Source: Trichoplax adhaerens (Eukaryota; Placozoa; Uniplacotomia; Trichoplacea; Trichoplacidae). From it: a stretch of 64,000 nucleotides of DNA. The stretch is taken from positions 339,508 through 403,507 of the forward strand of contig NW_002060966.1 of the NCBI RefSeq assembly GCF_000150275.1, written 5' to 3'. Below are positions 46,007 through 58,633 of the stretch, in pieces. The position numbers and the translations under genes are program-made. Below the pieces are notes generated by a model. It searched no databases. It saw only the letters and a list, made by a program, of their open reading frames with translations, and was not told the DNA's origin. Position 1 is the stretch's first letter, and each line of letters begins with the position of its first letter.

Positions 46007-47136
46007 ATAGTGTACTGGGACTGCTATATATATTGTACACAATTTCATGCAAGGATTGATTTTTATAGGGCTTTAAATTAAATTAAATTAATTTAATCAG
46101 TTGTTTACCAAAGCGTATCGAGTTCATTGTTATGGAAATCAAGATTGATTTGCTCCGTTTTCAGAGAGTTTAATCTTCTCTATCTTGCATTCATAATGGA
46201 CTACCCATGGTATACAGTAATGCATGTTTCTATCGGTAGTCTAGGCTATTCTTAGTCTAAATTCGTTTCTAATCCACTGTTGTAGAACTCCATATTTAGA
46301 TAAGCCCTATTTCACTTTGATACTATAGGGCTCTAGTGCTACTCTAATCCGATTGCATTGCAGAAATCTCGTAAACAGACATAAGCTCTTCTTCGTACTC
46401 ATTCGCGTTTCTCAATCATTTCATCCTGTCATACTTTTAACATTCTTAAAGGGCATCTTCATGTTTCGATGACACAATGTAGTGTTTCCTTAATTTACGG
46501 TGATTAATAAATCATTGGAAGGTATTCTGCATTCAATTCTATAACAGTAAACTACTTTACCTCATATAATGTCCGTTATAGTTTTGATTTAGCTTTATTT
46601 CTTATTATAATTTTTCAATAATGATGGATGATGTTAATCATTTAGCTTCATATCAATGTATAATAGTGATGCTGAATATACTTTTAGTCTTAGAATAAAA
46701 TCGATAAGTCTGTAAATAGACTGCAGCACTTAGAGAGGCCTAGGACAGGTGATAAGGCAAGCGATGATGGATAGACTTTGAGCTTAAAATTAAATAAGTC
46801 TGTTATTACATTACAAAACTATGTGAACCTATTTTGAGCATAACACTTACACTACTTGTTTCAGGAGACTGATTAACTACACTATTCATGGTAAGAATTT
46901 GAAGTTAAGAAATGAAGATCGTGGTATAAAGATGTATAACTTCATCATAGCAATGCAAATAATTTAAAAGTAGGTTAAATCTGTGCTCTTTTGGTTCAAT
47001 AAGATTATCTATTCCTAGGATAATTTATGGTACTGCCTCATTTATGTGCATTATTTGTTCTATGTGCAATGTACCTTAATTAATTAATAAGCTAAAAATC
47101 TGTTTAAGAAGCTATGTAACCTGATCTTAGCAATGC

Positions 47137-47572
47137 TGTCACGGTACGAACTACTGTGAAGAAAGAGCTATCTAAATTTGGTTTATATAATATAGTGATA
47201 ATATATTACAACTAGTTACTTACAATAAGAGTTACTCTAATTATAAATGTGTTACAGTAAATTTAATGTTGTGCTGTAATGTACACTGAAATGATTCTGT
47301 GAATGCACATGTTGTTGTCTGAATGTCAAAAAATTAGTTAGTAGATGTTCTCACCTAGGTATTTTTATAAAATGACTCATGAATGTTTGCTGCTTTACAA
47401 GGGTATAAAGCCCGTCAGATAGTTGAACAAAGTAGTTCTCAATTGTATAGTTGAGTTTAACGTAGAATCAAAGGCGTCTAAATTCTTGTGAGTAGGGATA
47501 CTGAATTCCGAAGACTATAGTAATTTAGAGATTTATTTTACGTTATCCTTGTCACAAAGCTGGTTTGTGACA
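47137..47572 (+). mobile_element. Solo LTR (436 bp) with 5-bp target duplication AATGC
   Basis: It begins TGTCACGG and ends TTTGTGACA, so the terminal hexamers are perfect inverted repeats (TGTCAC/GTGACA). AATGC flanks it on both sides (47132-47136 and 47573-47577). A GGGTATAAAG box lies near 47401. No internal coding region or second LTR is present. It is related to the copies at 9946-10551 (ends) and 31575-32142 (full length). Confidence 0.9.
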
Positions 47573-49561
47573 AATGCAAATAATAATTCATAAATTAGTT
47601 GTCTTCAACTCCGGATGTTCAATAAGATCAACTATCATTCTGTTAATTATTACCGAAACTTCTTTCACACATAATAATTACGTACTGTACTTATACTTCC
47701 AATTTTATCTATATAATAGCGTACAATCACTTTTCAAAATGAGTATGTATTTAAAATTACTTGTGTATTCCTAGACACACGGACGAAAATTTTTAACAAT
47801 TTTGGATAACTTTCTAATTCCGAGTGTATCATAGAGTATATGGAATAGGCTATAAATAATTGATCTTTTTTAGAAGCAATAATAACCTGATAGTTAACAA
47901 CTGAAATGCGCTTTAGCTACTTTACTGGTTCATTATTTTCATTGTAAGTAAACATGCAGTTTTCTTTTCAAATGATAAATATCATTATCCGTTAACATAG
48001 CGTATCATATGGAACTTTAATGACGAATTTTTATTAGTATAGCTTGTTTATTATTAATAACATAACAATCCCACCCTCCCGTTAATACAGAGTGAGGAAC
48101 TTTATAGCTAGGGCTCACTTCCTTCTATTATATAATTATCATTCATAGATCTTACTAATGGTGTCATATATGGTACTCTAGTGATATGAGATTAAATGCC
48201 ATGACAAATTTAAAACATCACAACTAGCTAATTAGATAACCAAAATTAATAGCCAGCAATTAATTATAATATGTGCATGATTCTGCAGGAACTACTCGAC
48301 GAAGAATTCACCTCCAAATTTGAAAATAGAGGAAATCAAGTAGAGTAGTGCCCGCTTTCTATCGCTTTGATATATGACATGTACAAACAATCTTGTACAA
48401 CCTTCCATTTTTAATTTAACTTTATTCAATTTAATCCAATAAAGTAGAATAACATGCAAATTTCTGGTTACCCAGTGATTGAATAATCTAATTTTTGATC
48501 GCTGTTTAGTTTGAATGATATACTACCGCTGTTATAAAATACTTCTATTTTGGTTAACATCCATGAGTAAAATGGCACTGAACCGAAATTTTTCTCTGCT
48601 ATTGAATTAAATATTTCTCTGTAGTACAGTCGCAAATGAGCCCAAAATTACGATTGCAAGATTGTAGTGAGATCATTTCAACTTGCATGTTAGATTATAA
48701 GATTGTCTAGGTACCCATTCGTAAAAGATGGTTCTATTACGTGGACTGTTTACTTCACAATATGGTATAGTCTATTCTTAGTATGTTTATTTTCCCCTAC
48801 TCTATAGCGTAACTCTATGGATGTAAATCTACATTGAATAATTCACACTGTAGAAATCTACTGATACTCTAGTTGAATTGTATCGTAGAGCTAATTTAAC
48901 GTAAAAGTAAGATACTTTTAGAAGCCATTCGCCTTGATAAGAAATTCCTCCTACTGTGCTCCCTACGTTATAAAAGCTGTCTTCATTCGTCTGTCTAGTT
49001 AGTGATTCCTGTTAGTTATACGTTATGCGTCTACGATTTACCAGTACCAATCCTAGGTACTATAGCTATCCGACTAGTCATGTCGTTACTCGCGCTGTAG
49101 CCTTGGATGGTTATCCTCTGCATGTTACCTCAATAAAAACTAGTATTTTACAAGTTATTCTTTTACAATTTATTGATTATTCGACGCTTACTCTTCTGAA
49201 GCATCACAGTAATGCAGCATATATAGATACAATAGTACAAAATAATGTAGCTTTCAATTTTCTTGTAATATATTGCTTAGGGTGGAATACATAGCTGTTC
49301 ATTTAAACGAGAACTTTACTAGTTTATATCATGAATTAACGGTTACAGGCAATTTTAGTTCTTGCTTTAGTTTGAAGAAGACGCTTTATTACATTATCTT
49401 TCCGTCATTTTCAAGGTAAATAGCTTGGTTAAGCGGCTTTATAGTGGACTTCAATTCAATCGTTGTATGCAAAATGAAATGAAAGGGTATCTTGTGTAAC
49501 TGTTGATTGAACTGGTGCTCCTTTTCATCATTTTTATATAAAAATAGATGCAGCATTTTGA

Positions 49562-50311
49562 TTATAGCTTACTCGGATTTAGTACTCCTATGTAAAGTGA
49601 AATTGAGCGAAAGCCATTCTTAGATATGGATTCATATACGCGTTCTTTACCATCATTTCCTGTAATACTGGCTACTTCGATACTATTAATTTCTTTCCAA
49701 TTTGGAAGCATATCCAAATCATTTTTGGTGATTTTGTGTATGGCGATAGCTGCAGCATGTGTATAGCCTTTTCTTTCTGCTAATACTAACGCAAATTCTG
49801 GCAGTATGTAACCGACACCTTTGCCTGATGCATTCTTTAGTACAGATACTTCATCAAGATAAACTATTCGATCGATGCCACCATATTGATGCCATGGTGT
49901 TGTTTTAAATAGTTCTACAAGAGCATTAAGAAGTGGGACAAGTTTACTACCACAGCGGTCATACGATTCCTGTCCATGGGTAACATTTATTGCTGTGGAT
50001 AATGAATAAGCTACATGAACACCTATCATTTGGCCTTGGCTATTACGAGCTATGCATCCAATTCTACTCTTAACACTTTCTTGACAGGAAAAAGTAGAAT
50101 CTTTAAGATATTCATCGGCAGACATACTAATAATTCTATAAAATGGATTGCTAGCCATACATTGTGCACTAATTCGACTTGCTTCAGCGATATCGCTCTT
50201 TTCCATTATATGATAGGAAATTTTATTCTTGAAGTCGTATAAATAGTTCTCATTTCCGGATCTAAATTGCCGTAGAAGCTGATCATACCATGCTAAATCT
50301 TTTCTAAACAT
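49562..50311 (-). CDS. GNAT-fold acyltransferase paralogue F (divergent member)
   Basis: An intronless, 249-residue protein that belongs to neither main subfamily. The acyl-CoA loop is NASGKG at residues 160-165 followed by VGYILPEFALVLAERKGY. The strand before it is RIVYLDEVSV, and the N-terminal IMEKSDIAEASRISAQCM helix aligns with both subfamilies. It ends NPSKL, like the SSKL ending of C. The loop keeps both glycines of the GxG core, so acyl-CoA binding is plausible. No CACGTG box was found within 400 bp upstream, unlike most of its neighbours, which suggests different control. The ATG at 50311 is in register with the others. Confidence 0.83.
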   Translation of the reverse strand: MFRKDLAWYDQLLRQFRSGNENYLYDFKNKISYHIMEKSDIAEASRISAQCMASNPFYRIISMSADEYLKDSTFSCQESVKSRIGCIARNSQGQMIGVHVAYSLSTAINVTHGQESYDRCGSKLVPLLNALVELFKTTPWHQYGGIDRIVYLDEVSVLKNASGKGVGYILPEFALVLAERKGYTHAAAIAIHKITKNDLDMLPNWKEINSIEVASITGNDGKERVYESISKNGFRSISLYIGVLNPSKL

Positions 50312-51714
50312 TTCGGCTGGTAATTAATTAAAGAATAAAAATTGGAGTTATTTTCACGAACGGCTATAGTATACATAATACTAGATCGTTTATGGTGGCA
50401 TAAACTCTCTTCTAGTGGTGCTAACGAATTGTTACACTAATTTTAGTTAACGATAAAAGAATCTATTTTTCGATTCAATAGATTTGTGTTAAATCTCTGA
50501 ATGGCTACTAACATTATTTCAGTTGAGTAATCAAACTTTCCGGCATAAGTTACTATCATAGTATAGTATTACCTTGAATTTGGTTTCCTATTTAGTTTTG
50601 CATTGATTCTATTAACATAGGTGACGAAATTGGTCATTAATTTTACAAGATTGAGGATAATTTAACAGTCCTACTTGTTTAGAATAGATTAATGCCTAAT
50701 TTAGCGCCTTAATCTAACAGCTATCTATGTAGAAGGTCCTATAGGATATGCTACAATCTTGAACTAGTTATCTTATTGAATAATACCTTCAATCTATTAA
50801 GACGAAGGCAAGATCTAGAATTGATTTAATGGTTGACTTGATAGGACTAGTGAACTTTGTTGCATTAATAAATGTATAAATACCTTGTCTTACCGTTTTA
50901 ACTAATTCAATTATAAGTATAACATATGATAATATTGAAAACGCCAAAGTCTTGAATTAGTCTATTCTGTTTAACTTTACTTTGATTATATCAGAAGAAC
51001 AACGTAATTCGTCACAAATCTTTATGATCGACAACTGAATAATCTTCTTGGCCTTCAAAGCTTGTATTAAAAAGTCTGTACTTATCGTACAATACAAGTA
51101 TACCAGAATTTCGAATTCTGGTAAAAGGTACTGAGTTCTGCTAGGCAACCAAGGTGCAGTTCACCGCTATTTATTGCTACTTATGTATACTCTTCGATGT
51201 CGCCAGCTTTTATCCTTAGACTTGTTTTTATACTTAATGGTGATAAATAGAGCCATCGTTATTTTCAAGGCGTTGCTTATGATGTAGAGCGTCTAAGATA
51301 CGTGATCATTAAACATTCTTGTCTATAACAATATAGCAATTTCTAGTTCTGTATTGATTTTATTTATGCATGTATGCTTTTGGATAATGCAGCTTATTAT
51401 CTATAGTATCCAGAATAAAATTATCGCATTACGTTTCAATTAAAATTAGCATAATTTCTATATAGTTTAATTCAATGCTATTAAGCTAAGTAAGTAGATA
51501 TTTTTAATCAGCAATGCTTTTTCGCTTATTTTATTTCATAATTTTGCGAATTGCTTACGATGTAGTAATTATTCCATTCTTATACCATTAAAGTGGTAGT
51601 TAATAAATGTAGAGTCGTATGTATTATTGGTTGTAGCTCAGAATTCGTGTTACCATTGTTTAAGATTTAGTTACTGATAAGATTTGAACACCTAGATATT
51701 ATAGAGTGTGAACT
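50312..51714. other. Spacer between paralogue F and relic G
   Basis: AT-rich, no gene seen. Confidence 0.5.
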
Positions 51715-52016
51715 TTAATAATTGGTGGCAAGTACATTAAAGTAAATTAATATTATACCAGCAATTTTGCCATCGTCTGTGAGAATAATTACATCTATAC
51801 CTTCGTTCGGTTGCCGTGAGTAAATACTCTTCTTTAGAGATACCCAATACATTAAAAGACTTGTCATCGTCCGCATAACATTGCGCACAAAGACTAGCAG
51901 CTTCTTCAACATCTTTTTGTCGAATCAAGTGATAGTTGATAGTATTTCGACTATCAGAAATTTTAATTAATTTCTCTTCTTAGAACTTTTTACGTAAAGA
52001 CAAGCACTACTAGAGG
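51715..52016 (-). pseudogene. GNAT acyltransferase relic G (N-terminal third, stops and frameshift)
   Basis: This is the N-terminal part of a subfamily 1 gene close to paralogue C. Readable segments are CLSLRKKF, DVEEAASLCAQCYADD and NVLGISKEEYLLTA. The tryptophan codon of the conserved VQW has become a stop (52007-52009), a second stop follows KKF, and the frame shifts after the YLLTATE segment. It ends at the DDGKIAGI segment, roughly where relic D begins. The two relics overlap by about 45 bases of homologous sequence. Confidence 0.8.
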
Positions 52017-52501
52017 TCACTTTGCTTGCTCCTGATGTTCGTTAAGAATTCGCAATGATGTTTCTTTTCGATAAGCCTCGTGTTCTAAATTAAAGTCAGC
52101 GGTAGTTGTGTCAAACCAAAGTATAGTTCAGATAGCTAATTTATAAATGCCAATAGATTGAAAGTTTTAAATTGAATGAAAATGATAATAATATAGTCTT
52201 TTTATATACTTCCATCAGCGTCTTTCCACGAAAGAATTACAAATAATAATAATAAACATTCCTAGCTTCCTAAGTTTCTTAATTGTGCTTTCCTGATAAC
52301 TGAATAATTAGCAGTACAGCAGCCATTAATACCAATCGATGATGATTTAGTTTAATTAGTGTAAGAAATAGATTTTTCTTGATAATCAGAAGTTAATCGA
52401 ATCGATTTTTAAATACGTGTGCATTAATAGCAACTAGCAATCTACGGATGATTAATTGACTAATAGATGCATTACGTGACCTGAAGTGTAGTTGCAGGAA
52501 C

Positions 52502-53287
52502 TCATAATTTTGCTTGTGAAGAGCTCCCTAATCTATTACTCTCCTCATTCAAATAATAAATAAAAATTTGGGCTCGATAATAACCCTGATCCAGTAATTC
52601 ATGAAATACTTTCTGACCCTTGTAAGTATATTCGTCGAAATTGATGGAATGAATGAGTTTATAACCTATAGCATGTGCTCGTCTTTGCATCACCGGATTG
52701 ATAGCCACCGTCAGCAAATAGGAATAACCATTTCGAGCACTTACTGCTCTGATTAATCCACCGCATATAAATCCAATGGCTTTACCAGCGTACTTGACAC
52801 CTTGTACGCAAGCAAGATCATCCATTATAACCGTTTTATGCGGATTAAATGATGGCATTTGTTCTACTTTTTCGTATAGTTGTAACATACAATCCATGAT
52901 TGGTTCTATAGCTTCCATGTGCTTGTTCTCTGCGTTGTTTGCATCAAAAGCTTGAATTGCTTTGGTGTAAGAATAACCCGCTGCTACTCCGACTATCTGA
53001 TTTGTTTCTGTATCTCGTGCAACGATGGAAAGCTTTTCCTCTGCTGATATTCGACATTCATGGGATGCTATTTCAACATAGTCATCAAAAGTAATGCCTC
53101 TACATTTATACATTTCGTTTTGCTGTGTGAAAGCCATAGCAAGAACATTAGCCGCCTCGTCTATGTCGTCTTTTTCCATAATGCTATAACCAATACCATG
53201 ATGATGATCGATGATAAATGAAGCATGACTATTTCGAAATTGATGTACGATTCTTTTTACATGTTGTACAGTCTTGTCTTCAGTCAT
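52502..53287 (-). CDS. GNAT-fold acyltransferase paralogue H (subfamily 2)
   Basis: An intronless, 261-residue protein. Subfamily 2 is marked by IMDCMLQLYEK, a TVIMDDLAC strand, and a changed acyl-CoA loop: VKYAGKA (residues 164-170) in place of QYRGKG, leading into IGFICGGLIRAVSARNGY. It keeps the middle glycine and has alanine in the last loop position, which the classical R/QxxGxG/A pattern allows. The C-terminal IHSINFDEYTYKGQKVF segment and the ending SSSQAKL are shared with paralogue I. A CACGTG box lies 193 bp upstream of the ATG at 53287. An acyltransferase role is inferred from fold; the substrate is unknown. Confidence 0.82.
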   Translation of the reverse strand: MTEDKTVQHVKRIVHQFRNSHASFIIDHHHGIGYSIMEKDDIDEAANVLAMAFTQQNEMYKCRGITFDDYVEIASHECRISAEEKLSIVARDTETNQIVGVAAGYSYTKAIQAFDANNAENKHMEAIEPIMDCMLQLYEKVEQMPSFNPHKTVIMDDLACVQGVKYAGKAIGFICGGLIRAVSARNGYSYLLTVAINPVMQRRAHAIGYKLIHSINFDEYTYKGQKVFHELLDQGYYRAQIFIYYLNEESNRLGSSSQAKL

Positions 53288-55199
53288 GTCTAAATTGGTT
53301 GGAGATATTTATCGATATATTATTAACACGGACTAATGACAGAATGTTGCTAATCATAGATAACAAAAAAGAAAGAATGATGATCAAATTATCAAACTAG
53401 TTATGAAACTATACTATTTTACGTAAGAGCAGTGGCGTAAGTAACCGAGATGGACTCATAACTAAGCAAATAGAGTACACACGTGATCATCAACTAAATT
53501 AGGCCTTCGATTCTACTTATTGCTTCTACTCTTACATTTATTATGAAATATTATTATCAACGATGATGTATAAATACATAGGCGCACTTATAGCATTGAT
53601 TTTTAAATTAGATCAATTTGAAGGAATAAGCATGATGCTTCTTTTGCATCGCAGCATTTATGTAGATGTGATGTTGCTAGGAAAGTCTTTAAACTCGCTA
53701 ATTGTGAGTGTAATAAGTGTATCTCACAACTACTCTATCTAATCGAGTCTAATTTTCACAAATACAGTCATCTCAGACAGATTGAACTTAAAATAATTTT
53801 TTATTAGTGTTAAGCATCGTCGAACAATAATTAATATATTATTAACTAAAACAAGAATCTAATCTAAAATATCCTGAGCTCAAAAGAATTGCAAGCTCCT
53901 ATCTGCTATCCTTAAATGTATTTAGTTTAATCTATTTACGGCTATAAAGTTGCCTACAATCAGACTTGAGTCATTAAACGGAAAAATTTTCCTCAAATAA
54001 ATCATCAATATGTTTACTGTACGAATTGATCTACTTAAAATATCATCTCTCTTCTCTTATTGTCCAATACTAGGTGCTAGACATCTTGACAATGGCAGTA
54101 TATCGAATTAAAGCAATATACTAAACTAATAATACTTTAATATCAAGACTTTGCTGTTGTATAATTCGATGACAACCTTTCACATGAGCAGTTATACATA
54201 TCCAACCAATTTTTTGTTGATAAATTCGTTACAGCTTTGATTTTATAGTCGTCCTAATCTGAATCTTCTTGTTCATTATAATATAAAGGATAGCAATCGT
54301 ATAATATTAGCATCATGATAATATCTATTCTTAGCAACTATGCTATATCAAATATAGCTATCAATACAATCAACTGTGGAGTTCATTACTACAGCAAGAT
54401 TGACAAATATGGCTATTATTAATGTCGGAACTTAAGCAAGGCCAAAGCATAAATGAATTGTTATATGCTTTAATTTATTTAGATTTAGCTTCGGACTTAC
54501 TAGCTATTACCGATTATTATATATTAGTTCTATCTGAAGATGGGACTAATCAATAATATAGAATTTACAAGTTATCTTATTTCAGCGATACCGTAACAGC
54601 GAATGTTCATATCATGATAACGATAACACTGATATTTTAATCTTAATTAAACTAGGTACCAACTGGAAGTAATCAATCATCACCACTGTTTTAATCAATA
54701 AGCATTTTCAAATCAATATCTTATAGTCTCAACGAAAAAGTGTAGCGAGCTAATTTGGGTTATGTAAAAATGATAGCAATCTCTATCAGCGAAATAACTG
54801 CCCCAAAATAATGCTCTTTGCTTAAAAATTGGTTGTGTTAATCATCAAATTCTTAAAGATTATAATTCCTTTCTTACAATTTTTTATCACGGGCTGTGAG
54901 TCTATAAGATCAAAACCTAGCTTTCTATCCATTGCATTTGCGGTTATAATCTCATTGGTTGGCAGCATAATTCTTAGATTACCAGAACTTAAAATAATTT
55001 TCATCACCTTCGAATAGATGACGTAAGTATAAATGCAATGCGAGCAGTGATTTATAAAATGAGTAATTTACTATTTGACTGCTATATTAATTAATGCGGA
55101 GAACATTCGTAACTGTATAAAATTCTTATTTAGAGATGACTATAAAGTAAATGAAGCCAGTTAAATGATATAATAAGGGGGAAATTGCCGTTAAGAAAA
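53288..55199. other. Spacer between paralogues H and I
   Basis: No supportable gene. Complementary short frames near 54822-55017 lie opposite each other and are not convincing. Confidence 0.5.
53480..53485. promoter_or_regulatory. CACGTG E-box upstream of paralogue H
   Basis: ACACACGTGATCATC lies 193 bp 5' of the ATG. Confidence 0.45.
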
Positions 55200-55985
55200 T
55201 TATAATTTCGCTTGTGGAGAGCTTACTAATTTTTTACAATTATCGTTTAAATAATTTACGAAAATTTGTCCACTATGATAGCCTTTTTCGACCAAATTGG
55301 AAAAGACTTTTTCGCCTCGATAAATATATTCGTCCAATTTTAAACTATGAAGAAGTTTATAACCCAATGAACGAACTCTTCGTTGCATTACCGGATTGAG
55401 AACGACCGTTAGCAAATATGAATAACCTAATCGAACACATAATGCTTTGACTAGTCCAGCACATAGGAATCCTACCAATTTACCTGTGTATTTTTCACCT
55501 CTTACAGCTGCAACATCGTCGATAATCACCGTTTTATCAGGATTGAAAGATTCCATTTGCTCTACTTTTTCTACTAATCGCAGCATACAATCCATCACCG
55601 GTGCAAGCGCTTCTTTCGGCTGGGTAGTTTCCTCATTTTCTGCAAATGATTGAAGTGCTTTGTTATAAGAGTATGCTACTGCTACTCCAATTATCTGATT
55701 GGTTTCCATATCACGAGCGATTATGGATAACTTATCCTCAACAGACATTCTGCATTCATGGATAACCGATTCGAGATAGTCATCCACAGTAATTCCTCTC
55801 GTTTTGTACATTTCATTTTGTTCAATAAAAGACTTTGCCATCATAGCAGCGGCCTCATCGATTTCGTGTTCTTCCATGATACTATAACGAATTGGATAAC
55901 GAGGATCATTGAGAAAGGTAGCATGACCTTTTTGGAATTGGAGAATAATTCTATTTACATATTGTGCCCTCTCGTAACTGTCCAT
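55200..55985 (-). CDS. GNAT-fold acyltransferase paralogue I (subfamily 2)
   Basis: An intronless, 261-residue protein, closest to H; both end QAKL. Segments shared with H are YSIMEEHEIDEAA, EQNEMYKTRGIT, KLSIIARDMETNQIIGVA, MDCMLRLVEKVEQ and a TVIIDDVAA strand. The acyl-CoA loop reads EKYTGKL (residues 164-170), so the final loop position is leucine rather than glycine or alanine. This is the strongest departure from the GNAT consensus in the array and raises the possibility of altered cofactor use. No intact CACGTG box is seen; ATCACGATCAT near 56175 could be a decayed one. Confidence 0.82.
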   Translation of the reverse strand: MDSYERAQYVNRIILQFQKGHATFLNDPRYPIRYSIMEEHEIDEAAAMMAKSFIEQNEMYKTRGITVDDYLESVIHECRMSVEDKLSIIARDMETNQIIGVAVAYSYNKALQSFAENEETTQPKEALAPVMDCMLRLVEKVEQMESFNPDKTVIIDDVAAVRGEKYTGKLVGFLCAGLVKALCVRLGYSYLLTVVLNPVMQRRVRSLGYKLLHSLKLDEYIYRGEKVFSNLVEKGYHSGQIFVNYLNDNCKKLVSSPQAKL

Positions 55986-57489
55986 GTTTAAAATTGTTTT
56001 AAGCTTTAATAAGCAGGTAAAGCTTGATGCCTGATTAAGTTATGAAGATACAATTCAAGTTGGATAAGCAATAGCCAGATATCATGAAAGTTTTTTGATT
56101 TATTTTTCAGTCCACAAAAACAAGTCTTGATGTTTAATTTGGAAGGGTTCTGTAATGAAGTCAAGTTATGTAAAATCACGATCATATCATGACTAAGGAT
56201 GTAGTACTCGCATGATTATTATCCTAATTAACTATGCAATGAACGAATTCATTAGTATATTTACCATTATTTCCTATACACTGGCTCTTGTTTCCTTCAT
56301 TTAATGCCAAATTGTCATCAGTAGTTTTAATATAGAACTATTTCCAACCCTACAGTATCTAGTCATGCAAGGGTATTAGGCCTCTCTGTAGTGGTTAAAA
56401 GAGTTTATTACTTCAAAAATATTACCGTTGAATTTTACATTAGTAGAACTTAAGATGACGCAACTACACACACAAATACAACTAGCGCAAGGTTATCGAC
56501 CTACTCCAGCTCCAAGTAGTGAGTCTTTTATAGTCTACATTCCTAGAAAGGATTAATGATAAAGATGTTTTCCCAATCCCTATTTCAGTCAGTTCAACTC
56601 ATATCTTATTTTTTGCTTCCTATACTATTGCTTATTTTCATTTATATTTAATGTGGGCCTTATGAGTGCAAGACCCCAAGCTACGTATGATTGTCATCCC
56701 TCACTTTGGGCCAATTATACGCCATCTACTTAGAAGTGTCGGTACCACCTACCAAGGCGCCATGTAGTCCTACTTAACCGCATGACTAACATCCCTAGTA
56801 ATATCTTTTAATAATCCGCTAGGCCTATTACACCTGATAGAATGCCACTAACACCGCTAACCTACTATCTTATTTACTCGGGCTCAGCGTAGTCTAGTTT
56901 TCATACAGTAGTAAACTGGGAAACCTCCTCATAACTGTTCATAAATATGAAAGATGCAAGCAAAAGCATGCCAAATTATTTTCTTAGGATTCATATTGTC
57001 ATCATAGCTTATTGGCGTTGCTTTTACCGCAATTTCATACCTAATTCTTAATTTACTTTATATAGTAAATGAAGTACGTTATAATATTACAATTGCAACT
57101 CTGTTAGCAGAATAAATGAGATATGATATGGCCGATGATAAGGTAACGAAGGGAGGATAGGTATAGCTTCAGAAAGCATCTGGATGATCATAATGGTTAT
57201 AAAAATTGCCTACCTCAAGGTTATATTGAATTAATTACAGTTACAAGAAGATTTATCGTTATTCTTGACCTTACCGAATAGCTACTGCAACATCCTTAGT
57301 ACGTAAGTCAATAGACATATCCTTCACGATACGATACCACTTCTTCGTTCAATGATAATTCCTTGAAACAGTCAGACGCCTCCTTGCTGAAGATTATATT
57401 GTACTGCATACTGTAGAAGATTAACTGCAGCATGACAGTAATCTGTTTTATTACTAACCAGCTAAATTAGACGGGATGAAATTTAAAAG

Positions 57490-58620
57490 TTTTCATGATA
57501 TAGACTATCATCAATAGCAACAATAATAGAGTAAGTTATTAATTGAAATATTACAATTTCTTACGAGAATACAGTCAGCAATTATTCCCTCATCAAGACA
57601 AGTATCTTTGATTTTCCTAAAGGAGCAAACTTAGAATACAGATAAAGCAACGGCTATCATCAACAGTATTAAGAATAGAGTATTTTATTGATTGAGCATT
57701 TAATACGTTTATAACCATACAATAATCAATTATTTCATTCTCAGTACGATTATTTTCGATACTTCTACAGCAATAGAATCAGAATATTATTGACGGCCCC
57801 GAGAATAATGTATTTTACTGATTAAGAAATTAAATATGTTTAAAAGTATACAAGAATTAATTATTGAATCATCAATATCAAAAACTTTGGTATTCCTGAA
57901 TGGATATAATTTCAGAATATAGGCATGTTATAATTGTTATTTCTAAGCTATTCCGAACTACTAGTTCATAGCAATACTGAGATTCGAGAGCCTTAGGATA
58001 AGAATAACTTTATCACATACAGTACGTGAAAAGGTTACAGAATATTAGCAATAAAAAGGCTATAACTAATTGTAGAATGTTAGTCTAGTAATCTCTACTT
58101 GGAAAATCTGTTAGGCTACTTTAGCTCTCTCTAAGGCCCCTTTTATACGATCCGGCCCATCTTATTATTCAACATACTTTGAGCAAAACTCTAGCACAAA
58201 TATTCCCATAAGCAATTCTCGGCCTGTTGTAGGACTAATATGAGCTCAATCATCACAGCTAAACAACAGTCTCGTGACCGATCCAACATAGCGTTAACAC
58301 AAAATCTATAAATATCTAATTCTAATATAGATCACAATATTACAAGACAAAATGGTTATCATCAACAGCATCAAGAATAGAATAATTTATTGATTGAGAC
58401 ATTAATCACATTTAAAATTTCGGTATGTAATTAGCAATTATTTCGTCATCAATGTTAGAATCTTTGATCTTCTTAACGTAATTAAATTAGAATATAGATA
58501 AAAAAAAAGACTAGTACCAACAGCATCAAGAATAGAGGATTTCATTGATTGAAATGTTAAATATGTTTTCCAATATAGTATGCAATAAACAATTATTTCA
58601 TCATCAGTACCGGTGTAACA
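57490..58620. repeat. ~145-bp repeat family, five units
   Basis: Units are marked by CATCAAGAATAGAGTATTTT-like, ATTGATTGAGACATTAAA-like, CAATTATTTCATCATCAATA-like and CCTAAAGGAACAAA-like words in fixed order. Marker positions are about 57511, 57668, 57800, 58368 and 58526. The same family is found 3' of paralogues J and K. Confidence 0.8.
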
Positions 58621-58633
58621 GTCCAAACTATAA

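Larger units (their letters stand above)
44905..46240. repeat. Duplicated block containing paralogue E
   Basis: From about 45150 to 46240 (5' half of gene and upstream region) it is nearly identical to about 62950-64000, with only a few base differences over several hundred bases. Its 3' side (44905-45060) instead matches the flank of paralogue J (59745-59880). The upstream similarity runs to the end of the window. Confidence 0.9.
45774..49561. other. Spacer between paralogues E and F
   Basis: Apart from the duplicated promoter block (to 46240) and the solo LTR at 47137-47572, no gene is seen. A TATAAAAG at about 48970 followed by AATAAAAAC near 49130 looks like another promoter plus poly(A) signal, with an uncertain 89-codon frame at 49025-49294 that I do not call. 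Confidence 0.5.

Noticed and set aside
49025-49294. 89-codon plus-strand frame after a TATAAAAG box
   Set aside because: No motif or signal peptide. The TATA and AATAAA pair could equally be an LTR remnant, but I could not find matching ends or a target duplication.
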